Assembly (NCBI GenBank): GCA_026390075.1
Contig: JAPLGP010000012.1
Location: forward strand, 1-49,735
DNA from: Campylobacterales bacterium
Lineage (GTDB): Bacteria > Campylobacterota > Campylobacteria > Campylobacterales > Sulfurimonadaceae
Length of the DNA: 49,735 bases
Direction of reading: 5' to 3'
The notes beneath the pieces were generated by a model that worked only from the letters and a program-made list of their open reading frames with translations, was not told the origin of the DNA and did no database searches. Position numbers and translations under genes: made by a program. The first letter of the stretch is position 1; every line of letters starts with the position of its first letter. Below are positions 42,941-49,735 of this stretch, in pieces.

Positions 42941-44437
42941 TCAAATCCTTTTTTTTCGAAAAATATTTTTTATACTCACAATATTTTCTCTACTTAGTCC
43001 AAAAATACTTGGCATTATAAGTGTTCCTACTGTAACAAAAGCTGTATATATAACTCCTGAGAGAAGAAATTCTATCCATTTATTTTCTAAAGAAATCATT
43101 ATAAAATGAGTTAGAAACATAATGAGTACAAAAAATAATAACGACACAATCTGGTGATAAATAAAATCAAAAAGTCTTAACTTTAAAAATTTACTATTAA
43201 AATAAAGTTGTATATTTACACTGATAATTTGTATTATTACCATTTTCCAAGCTAATCCAACTGCTCCTAATTTCAAAAAATAGATAAACAAAACAGTTAA
43301 AGCAAAACCAAATAAACTCGATACTATACCAACATTTCTGACAAGCCTTGTTTGTTCTGTTACATAAAAAATAGAGCCACTTAATTGACCATATGTTTGA
43401 TGGATGGGGTAAAAAGCTATAACAACAAGAACTAGATAGGCATCTAAAAAATTTTCATCAGTAAAAATAATAAGTAAATTTTCACTTTGGAAGGAAATAA
43501 ATACTCCAAAATATGCCGCAATCGAATATAACATTGGTATATATTTTGAAAAAAGACTTTTGATTTTTTTTAAATCTTTTTCTTCATATGATTTTGCAAA
43601 CTCTCTAGTAATAATAGGAGTCATTGCACTTGTAAATAAAAAACACATTGCAGCAATCCCATATGCCAGACTATAAAAACCTGTTTGTTCGGAGCCACCC
43701 ATTGTTTGTAAAAGCCAAATATCAAATAAACCAAAAATGATTGAAACAATATTCAATAGTAATAAGGGAGACGAAAAAGAAAGAAATTCTTTCGTTAAGG
43801 ATTTCATATTTAATGATATGCTCAAAACATTTTTAGAAAAAATACTCTTGTGAATAAAAAGATATATAACCAATAATATAAATATAAATAAAGTAATATA
43901 ATTATAAACAAAATAATACGCTACGTCAAAAGCTAAATAATTAACAAATACGAACAGCAATAACACTGACACTATCTTATGCACAATTTTAATAGTTTCA
44001 ACCGATACAGTTAAGGCATGTGCATCGGAGATATAAATAAAAATAGTTGTAAACCAAACTAAAAAACCAAAGACGATACCCATATAAATATAATTACTAG
44101 ATATATCTGGAAACAAATATGCCAAGTAATCAAAATAATTTATTAAAGAAATAGAGATAATCATCAAACTAAATAAAAAAAATGAATAAAAAGAATAAAA
44201 CTTTATAAGTTCTATTCTTTTTCTATCTTTTGAGAGTTTTGTAAAAAATGCCGTAGATGAGCCAGAGTCAAGTAAACCAATGAGTTTTGAAAAAAACTGT
44301 TGAATATATGCAAATTGACCATAAGCCACTGGCCCAAGTGCTTTTGGAACAATGGCAATTATAATCATATTTATCAAGCCATTTACTATATTTGCAAAGA
44401 GTTTAATGAAGTATCTTTTTTTTAAACTATCTTCCAT
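42941..44437 (-). CDS. Wzx-type polysaccharide flippase
   Basis: A 498-residue protein with about 12-14 membrane helices spread over its length. The opening LFANIVNGLINMIIIAIVPKALGPVAYGQFAY is typical of the MATE-like Wzx flippases, which move lipid-linked repeat units across the inner membrane. No matching Wzy polymerase was identified in the window, so polymerisation may be done elsewhere or the product may be a single repeat. It overlaps the gene upstream by 11 bases. A/T content is high, as in the rest of the cluster. Confidence 0.85.
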   Translation of the reverse strand: MEDSLKKRYFIKLFANIVNGLINMIIIAIVPKALGPVAYGQFAYIQQFFSKLIGLLDSGSSTAFFTKLSKDRKRIELIKFYSFYSFFLFSLMIISISLINYFDYLAYLFPDISSNYIYMGIVFGFLVWFTTIFIYISDAHALTVSVETIKIVHKIVSVLLLFVFVNYLAFDVAYYFVYNYITLFIFILLVIYLFIHKSIFSKNVLSISLNMKSLTKEFLSFSSPLLLLNIVSIIFGLFDIWLLQTMGGSEQTGFYSLAYGIAAMCFLFTSAMTPIITREFAKSYEEKDLKKIKSLFSKYIPMLYSIAAYFGVFISFQSENLLIIFTDENFLDAYLVLVVIAFYPIHQTYGQLSGSIFYVTEQTRLVRNVGIVSSLFGFALTVLFIYFLKLGAVGLAWKMVIIQIISVNIQLYFNSKFLKLRLFDFIYHQIVSLLFFVLIMFLTHFIMISLENKWIEFLLSGVIYTAFVTVGTLIMPSIFGLSRENIVSIKNIFRKKRI

Positions 44438-46112
44438 TAAATTCCTTTTCCAAAATCAATGTTGCTTTCTCGACTGTATCACATTTTTTTGAAGAATAAT
44501 ATTCTATGATAGCATCATATCTTTTTCTGTTTTTAGTAAGTATTTCTATATTTTGAATAATACCAATCAATGCTTTTTCATCAGGACATAATATAAACAT
44601 TTTTTCCATGTCTTCTTTTATATCTTCTCCTATTGGAAATGGAGAATGTTGAAATAATATAATGTCTTTTTTGTAATGAACTTCTCTACTGCTAAATTCT
44701 GAAGAAAAATAATCACTTATAATATATTTTGAATTTTCAATTAAACTATGCAATGGAGTTGTAAATTCTATAGTTATGTTAGTATAAAATTTACTTAATT
44801 CAATAAAAGGCACATACATATGAGATGTCATCATAGAAGGCTGTATTTTAATACATAATTTTTTACTAGTAAACATTTTTCCAAATAATTCTATTATATT
44901 TTTATGCCTGTTATATATACTCATTCCATCCATAGAAATTGTTGAACCGCTCATACCGATAAAGGTACCAGGATAAGCATAACTTGAACAATATGCAATA
45001 TAGACATAATCATATAAAATTTTGCTATCCTGATATTGCTTATTAAAATTTACCGTTCCTACAACTTCGACATTTTTAGCTTCTCTTTTTTTAAAAAGCT
45101 CACTAGTATAATCATTAAATACAAAATTTATATCTGCTGGGTAGATTTCACAATATTTAAGAGTTATATTTTCATGTATATAACTTCCATGTTGCATAAA
45201 AACTTTTGATATATTGTTTTGCTCATAAATTATTGTTCTTATAAATTCTTGATTATTTGATAAGAAAACAAAAGGTTGTATTTTCAATATTTGCTTTTGT
45301 GGCACTGTGTCTAACACATTTTTTAAAGAAGAAAAAAAACTGTCATACATTTTATTTATTATAGAATTAAAATTTTCCTCTTTAACTAAGTCTAAAAAAC
45401 ATTGTTTAAAATCTTCATATTCTTCATCTATTTTTTTATAAGTTACTTCTTTTGCTTCTTTTTTATAAAAAAAAGATCTAAAATGTACATTGTCATAATA
45501 TATATTTAATTGATTTTTTTCGCTAAATAGTAACATCTTAATTTTTATTAATATCTTTGTTGTATGTTTTATTTTAGAAAACAATATCTTAATTTTTTGT
45601 TTAAAATAAAATAAGTTATCTTTTTCTCTGATATGAATACTGTTCGAAACTTCTTCGAATAAAGATATCAGATTGATGTTATTTGACATAAAATCATAAT
45701 TATTCATATCTTTATTTATAGCTTTTGTATCACTAATATAGACAATATTGTACTTATCTGCTTTTTTCTTTTGAATATAATTCAAAACTATTTTATAATA
45801 GTGCTGTTTTGTTTTGATAAGTACTAAATAATAAAACAGATAAGAAAAAGATTTGTAATCAGTAATTAATTTTTCAATTTTTTCACACTCATAAATAATA
45901 TTATCTCTAAACTCTTTAATAGGGATAATATCATGAAATGTATCATACTTTTTGTCAATAGAATCAAGCAAATAACTTGAGTATGGTGTTAATGCTATTA
46001 TCTCAGAATCTTTACAAATATTATAATTTAATAAATTAAACTCTCTTTTTTGCTTAAATCTGATATCAATGATATAAAGATATTTATTTTTCAAACCTAT
46101 CTCCAAATTCAT
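44427..46112 (-). CDS. Unknown polysaccharide-cluster protein with GT-B-like C-terminal half
   Basis: A 561-residue soluble protein that I do not recognise. The first 290 residues are Lys/Ile/Tyr-rich helices. The second half has KVFMQHGSYIHENI, then VEVVGTVNF, KLCIKIQPSMMTSH and LIENSKYIISDYFSSEFSSREV. An HG motif, a KIQP-like basic motif and a (I)SDYFSSEFS-type end resemble the C-terminal nucleotide-binding half of CDP-glycerol or capsule (KpsC/KpsS-like) transferases. I infer a sugar- or polyol-phosphate transferase. It is first in the cluster, behind a TATAAT box. Confidence 0.55.
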   Translation of the reverse strand: MNLEIGLKNKYLYIIDIRFKQKREFNLLNYNICKDSEIIALTPYSSYLLDSIDKKYDTFHDIIPIKEFRDNIIYECEKIEKLITDYKSFSYLFYYLVLIKTKQHYYKIVLNYIQKKKADKYNIVYISDTKAINKDMNNYDFMSNNINLISLFEEVSNSIHIREKDNLFYFKQKIKILFSKIKHTTKILIKIKMLLFSEKNQLNIYYDNVHFRSFFYKKEAKEVTYKKIDEEYEDFKQCFLDLVKEENFNSIINKMYDSFFSSLKNVLDTVPQKQILKIQPFVFLSNNQEFIRTIIYEQNNISKVFMQHGSYIHENITLKYCEIYPADINFVFNDYTSELFKKREAKNVEVVGTVNFNKQYQDSKILYDYVYIAYCSSYAYPGTFIGMSGSTISMDGMSIYNRHKNIIELFGKMFTSKKLCIKIQPSMMTSHMYVPFIELSKFYTNITIEFTTPLHSLIENSKYIISDYFSSEFSSREVHYKKDIILFQHSPFPIGEDIKEDMEKMFILCPDEKALIGIIQNIEILTKNRKRYDAIIEYYSSKKCDTVEKATLILEKEFNGR

Positions 46113-46186
46113 AATCTCTATCTGCTACTTTATAATTCTAGTTTTAACTAGTAATTTTTGTTTTAACAAATATAAAAAAAACCTTG

Positions 46187-46192
46187 ATTATA
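46187..46192 (-). promoter_or_regulatory. Candidate -10 element for the polysaccharide operon
   Basis: TATAAT on the minus strand in the spacer between ispH and the cluster, about 75 bases before the first ATG. The leader holds two small palindromes (TTTGTTTTAACAAA- and CTAGTTAAAACTAG-like). Whether ispH transcripts also run through is unknown. Confidence 0.4.
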
Positions 46193-46203
46193 AAAGATAA
46201 AAA

Positions 46204-47031
46204 TTAGCAGTTTTTTTGAATTGAATTCACAACATTTTGTATAATCCAGTCAGGAGTAGAAGCACCAGCACTAATGCCACAAAATGATTTATTTATAAAC
46301 CAAGAGTAATCCAAATCATTTTCATCTTCAATATGATAACTATCATGGCAATTATCTTTAGATATGCTAAAGAGTTGCTTCGTGTTGGATGAGTTTTTAC
46401 CGCCAATAATTATCATAACATCTGCTTTTTTAGAAATTTTTCTAACAGCTTCTTGATTTTCAAAAGTTGCATTACAAATAGTATTGAAAACACGAACTTC
46501 TTTATGACGCGGTATGAGATAGTTTGCGATTTCAAGATAATCTTCAACTTTTCTTGTTGTTTGAGCAACCAAAGCTACTCTTTCACCAAGTTTTAAATTT
46601 TCCAACTCTTTTGGAGAAGTTACAACGCGAGCACCATGAATAGCATAACTCTTAACGCCCTTAATTTCTGGATGTGCTTCATCTCCAAAAATAATAATAT
46701 CATATCCAGCTTCACTCATTTCTTGACAAATTTGCTGTGGTTTTGTCACATAAGGACAAGTTGCATCCACAACATCCACATAATTATTTTTTAGTTCAGC
46801 TAACTCATTTTTAGGGATTCCATGCGTTCTTATAACTGCTTTATCACCAGGTTTAAAAGTTTTATAATCATCCGTAAGAGCAACTTTAAAATCGCGTTCT
46901 AATCTTTGTATCTCTTTAGAATTATGTATAAGCGGTCCATAAGTAGAAGAGTTTTTATTCTCTTCTGCTATTTTTATAGCTCTTTTTACACCAAAACAAA
47001 AACCATAGTTTTCAGCAAGTTCTATCTTCAT
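46204..47031 (-). CDS. ispH: 4-hydroxy-3-methylbut-2-enyl diphosphate reductase
   Basis: A 275-residue Fe-S enzyme of the MEP pathway, making IPP and DMAPP. The three cluster Cys are in GFCFGVKRA (C12), DATCPYV and ICNATFENQ. Also present: [41 protein letters not shown] and [11 protein letters not shown]. Length is normal for the short epsilon form. Its start overlaps the aroA stop by 4 bases. In Helicobacter and Campylobacter rpsA usually follows; here a polysaccharide cluster follows. Confidence 0.96.
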   Translation of the reverse strand: MKIELAENYGFCFGVKRAIKIAEENKNSSTYGPLIHNSKEIQRLERDFKVALTDDYKTFKPGDKAVIRTHGIPKNELAELKNNYVDVVDATCPYVTKPQQICQEMSEAGYDIIIFGDEAHPEIKGVKSYAIHGARVVTSPKELENLKLGERVALVAQTTRKVEDYLEIANYLIPRHKEVRVFNTICNATFENQEAVRKISKKADVMIIIGGKNSSNTKQLFSISKDNCHDSYHIEDENDLDYSWFINKSFCGISAGASTPDWIIQNVVNSIQKNC

Positions 47032-48308
47032 AACATCTGTATCTTTGTAATTTTTTGGAGTAGTTCAAAAAAGTTTGGAAACGATGTGTTTATACAATCA
47101 ATATCACTTACTAACATACCGCATCTAAGTCCTGCAATGATAAAACTCATAGCAATTCTATGGTCACCGTGACTGTCAATAGCAGCAGATTTTAGGACGC
47201 CACCTTTTACACTGTAGCCATCAGCAAACTCTTCGACTTCAATTCCACATGCCATGAGTCCATTAACAACAGTAGAAATTCTATCGCTCTCTTTGACTCG
47301 AAGTTCTTCAGCATTTTTTATTTCACTTACACCCTCAGCGCATGCGAATGCGATGGAAAGTGCTGGAAGTTCATCGATAAGCCATGAAATATTTTCTTCT
47401 ACTGTGATAGCTTTTAGGGGAGCATATTTAACGCTTATATTTCCAATAGGTTCATATTTGTCGTCAGTAATTTCGTAGCTAATATTTGCACCCATTCGCT
47501 CTAACGCCTTAAAAGCTTCAATACGAGTGACATTGAGCGTGACGCCTTCTAAAATAATCTCGGCATGTGGAGTTATAGCGGCTGCCACTGCAAAGAAAAA
47601 TGCACTCGATGGATCCGCTGGAACTCTTATAATTAAAGGCGATAAAAGCTCTTTCATTGGTGCTATTGTAGTTTTTAAGCCATCTACTTTTATATCAGCA
47701 CCCATGCCACTGAGCATTCTTTCTGTGTGGTCACGAGAGAGTTCTGGTTCAGTATAAGTACAAATTCCATCCGCTCTAAGTGCTGCCAAAATCATTGCAC
47801 TCTTCACTTGCGCAGAAGCTATTTTACTTTCATAATGAAATGCTTTAAGCGAAGCACCTCGAATGCTGAGTGGTGCTAAATCTCCATCATTCCTACCATC
47901 AAGTTTTGCTCCAATATCACGAAGTGGAGCAGTAACTCTCTTCATAGGACGACGACGCAAATACTCATCACCAGTTAGAATAAAATGCCCTTTTGCAGAA
48001 CTTAAAAGTCCACAAAAAAGTCTCATACCAGTTCCAGAATTTCCACAATCAAGTATTTCTGAACTCTCTTTTATACCATCCGAACTTATTTTTATCGTAA
48101 TGCCGTCATCTTCAACAGTAGCACCTAGATTTTTCACGATTTCTAAAGTATTGAGCGTATCTTCAGCTCTTAAAAAATTCGTGATTTCACTCATTCCACA
48201 TGCCAACATACTAAACATTGCACTACGATGAGAAATAGATTTATCAGGTGCTATTTCTGATATTTTGAGAGAAAATTCAGAACATGCAAATACCTCTACT
48301 CTACTCAT
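47028..48308 (-). CDS. aroA: 3-phosphoshikimate 1-carboxyvinyltransferase (EPSP synthase)
   Basis: A 426-residue enzyme of the shikimate pathway, joining PEP and shikimate-3-phosphate. [10 protein letters not shown] (Lys/Ser binding start), [60 protein letters not shown] and [16 protein letters not shown] are all present. Complete. It is coupled by 4-base overlaps to pheT upstream and ispH downstream. Two full copies of the 11-mer (47243 and 48194) and one 10-of-11 copy (47562) lie inside, encoding ACG or PHA. Confidence 0.97.
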   Translation of the reverse strand: MSRVEVFACSEFSLKISEIAPDKSISHRSAMFSMLACGMSEITNFLRAEDTLNTLEIVKNLGATVEDDGITIKISSDGIKESSEILDCGNSGTGMRLFCGLLSSAKGHFILTGDEYLRRRPMKRVTAPLRDIGAKLDGRNDGDLAPLSIRGASLKAFHYESKIASAQVKSAMILAALRADGICTYTEPELSRDHTERMLSGMGADIKVDGLKTTIAPMKELLSPLIIRVPADPSSAFFFAVAAAITPHAEIILEGVTLNVTRIEAFKALERMGANISYEITDDKYEPIGNISVKYAPLKAITVEENISWLIDELPALSIAFACAEGVSEIKNAEELRVKESDRISTVVNGLMACGIEVEEFADGYSVKGGVLKSAAIDSHGDHRIAMSFIIAGLRCGMLVSDIDCINTSFPNFFELLQKITKIQML

Positions 48309-49735
48309 CGAAGCCCTATTCCCAACTCACTATGCAACGCTTCTAAAATCGTATCCATTGAAGAAGTGATATCTTCTTCTTGAAGCGTTTTTTCAACCGA
48401 CTGAAGCATAAAACGAATCGATAAACTCATCTTGTCTCCTAATGAAGTATCACTATATCTATCCACTGGATAAAAGTTTATCAACTCTTCACTCGCGTTA
48501 TTCTCAATCACTTGTTTCACTTCTTCATAACTCATATTTTTAGGCATAAGAAGACTTAAATCTCTAAAAGAAGCTTGATATTTAGATGTTTTTTTTGCTT
48601 TTTTAAGGGCATGTGGAATCTTTGAAAAATCAAGTTCACAAACAAAAGTTACTTCTAAATCATAACTATTTTCTACATTTGGATGCACTCTAAAAAGTTC
48701 TCCAACTGCCTCTCCATCTATCAAAACTTGAGCCGACTGAAAAGTATGTGAAAGAGAGTGTTTCGTTTCATAAGAAGTAAGCTCAAATGCACCAATAATA
48801 TCAGAAATTTTTTGTGTAAAATAAGCGAAATCTACTTTCTCTGGTTTACCAGCATTTGATAGTTTTTGATGCTCTTTATCTCCAGAAAATAAAACTGAAA
48901 ATCTAAGTGATTCCTCTCTCTTTGGAGAAAAAACAGAACCTATTTCAAAAAGTCTTACAGATGAATATCCATTTTTCACATTATGTGAAGCCGCCTTTAA
49001 AAGTCCTGTTAAAAGTGTAGGTCTTAAAGTATCGAGCGTATTGACAATAGGATTTAAAAGTTCTAGCTCTTCTAAAGTTGTAGCAAAGCCGTATTCATTA
49101 AGAACTTTTTTTTCATCAAAAACAAAATGAACACTCTCAAAAAAACCATTCGCTGCTGCACGATGTCTAAAAATACTTCTTTTTTTATACTCAAAATAAT
49201 CATCTTTAAGTCTATTTTTTTCTTTAAATTCAAAAGGTTTTGAAGGGATGTTATCAATTCCAACTAAACGAACTATCTCTTCTGCGATATCTTGCTTATT
49301 GACTATATCGTGACGAAAATGTGGCACAGATATAATAAAACCATCGGCTATTGATTTTGAAGTATTAAAACCTAAATTTTTAAAAATCTTTGTTATTTTT
49401 ACTTTTTCTATATTCGCACCAATAATATCATCGATAGTTTGTTTACTAATACTTACAATCGTATCTTTATGCGCATATCCGTAATCAATACTTCCACTAA
49501 AGGTAGATGAACGAGAATACGACTCAATTAAATTAACACAGTATGTTAGCCCATAGTTCAATTCAGGCTCACTTCCTCTTGAAGTTCTATAGTACATTGT
49601 GCCAGCTTCTATTTTATGTTCCGCCATCTTTTTAGAAATAACATCTGGTTGAATATAACTAGCTTCAAGTAAAACTGTACCTTCATCATAAGTTACTTTT
49701 GAACAATCTTCTTGGATAACTCCTACAATGGAAGC
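48305..49735 (-). CDS. pheT: Phenylalanyl-tRNA synthetase beta subunit (3' part)
   Basis: The frame is open to the right edge of the window, so the 5' part is missing. 476 residues are visible. They include part of the B3/4 domain region ([21 protein letters not shown]), a B5 domain ([22 protein letters not shown]...[25 protein letters not shown]), the catalytic-like core ([30 protein letters not shown]) and the C-terminal anticodon-binding ferredoxin-like domain ([17 protein letters not shown]...[10 protein letters not shown]). PheT pairs with PheS. One full copy of the 11-mer is at 48608. Confidence 0.95.
   Translation of the reverse strand, partial: ASIVGVIQEDCSKVTYDEGTVLLEASYIQPDVISKKMAEHKIEAGTMYYRTSRGSEPELNYGLTYCVNLIESYSRSSTFSGSIDYGYAHKDTIVSISKQTIDDIIGANIEKVKITKIFKNLGFNTSKSIADGFIISVPHFRHDIVNKQDIAEEIVRLVGIDNIPSKPFEFKEKNRLKDDYFEYKKRSIFRHRAAANGFFESVHFVFDEKKVLNEYGFATTLEELELLNPIVNTLDTLRPTLLTGLLKAASHNVKNGYSSVRLFEIGSVFSPKREESLRFSVLFSGDKEHQKLSNAGKPEKVDFAYFTQKISDIIGAFELTSYETKHSLSHTFQSAQVLIDGEAVGELFRVHPNVENSYDLEVTFVCELDFSKIPHALKKAKKTSKYQASFRDLSLLMPKNMSYEEVKQVIENNASEELINFYPVDRYSDTSLGDKMSLSIRFMLQSVEKTLQEEDITSSMDTILEALHSELGIGLR

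Larger units (their letters stand above)
1215..48618. repeat. Dispersed 11-mer GGCATGTGGAA, 19 exact and 5 near copies
   Basis: Exact copies start at 1280, 2896, 3004, 14462, 25157, 30178 and 48608 on plus, and at 9429, 9710, 11791, 14474, 17238, 25135, 27186, 28484, 30191, 37574, 47243 and 48194 as the reverse complement TTCCACATGCC. Ten-of-eleven copies are at 1215, 12914, 13212 and 47562 (plus) and 14931 (minus). A nine-base copy is at 35291 (GGCATGTGG). By chance I estimate about 0.01 exact copies at this base composition. Both strands are used about equally, and copies occur in at least 9 genes and several spacers. It is not a known insertion element. It looks most like a DNA uptake sequence. 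Confidence 0.85.

Noticed and set aside
1215-48618. Chi-like recombination hot spot as the explanation of the 11-mer
   Set aside because: Chi sites are biased to one strand relative to replication. Here the two orientations are about equal and often paired. It cannot be fully excluded from one window.
1215-48618. A CRISPR array made of the repeats
   Set aside because: The copies are far apart at irregular distances and in both orientations, with no spacers of constant length.

Overview
The window is AT-rich (by eye about one third G+C) and reads as a Campylobacterota (epsilonproteobacterial) chromosome, most like Sulfurimonas and its relatives. The evidence is the CheV and CheA/CheX/CheY-type signalling, the epsilon-style PycB, histidine kinases with an HQWRQP phospho-acceptor box, the pheT-aroA-ispH order known from Helicobacter and Campylobacter, and weak -35 but clear TATAAT-like -10 elements. 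The genus is an inference. No rRNA, tRNA, CRISPR array, prophage or insertion sequence was seen, and no gap longer than 300 bases lacks a gene.

Layout. 1-2567: a BamB-like lipoprotein (partial) and a YfgM-like protein on the minus strand, divergent from gatC, an ArsC-like gene and pilT. 2701-8544: a five-gene minus-strand signalling operon: a CheA-like kinase with a periplasmic NMT1/THI5-type domain, a CheX-like protein, a CheY-like receiver, then a diguanylate cyclase and a hybrid-less histidine kinase that share one duplicated Cys-containing PAS-like input domain. 8627-9282: a VapC-type toxin with its antitoxin. 9330-16392: a MidA-like methyltransferase, argD with a molybdopterin oxidoreductase, cheV, and pycB with a tiny upstream OadG-tail-like gene. 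16529-17707: small membrane proteins and a secreted SNase-like protein. 17731-24774: four genes linking an oxygen-sensor-like diiron/PAS histidine kinase to c-di-GMP receiver proteins. 24942-29508: a 58-residue membrane protein, htpG, pgk and gap. 29629-30165: an EF-hand protein behind a sigma-54-like promoter. 30222-34459: pstC-pstA-pstB-phoU-phoB, with three 11-bp-spaced Pho-box-like repeats in front. 34510-46112: a surface-polysaccharide cluster (wbpK/wbpL/wbpM-like module, four sugar-transfer or modifying enzymes, methyltransferase, Wzx flippase). 46204-49735: ispH, aroA and the 3' part of pheT.

The most striking signal is not a gene. An 11-mer, GGCATGTGGAA, occurs exactly 19 times on the two strands, and 5 more sites match 10 of its 11 bases. 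It lies both inside genes and between them, has no strand bias, and is arranged as perfect inverted pairs at three convergent gene ends. This is how the DNA uptake sequences of Neisseria and the uptake signal sequences of Pasteurellaceae behave. A pilT gene, part of the pilus machinery that natural transformation usually needs, lies in the same window. No uptake sequence of this form is known to me for Campylobacterota. The motif is absent in full form from almost 10 kb covering the polysaccharide cluster, as expected if that cluster was acquired recently.
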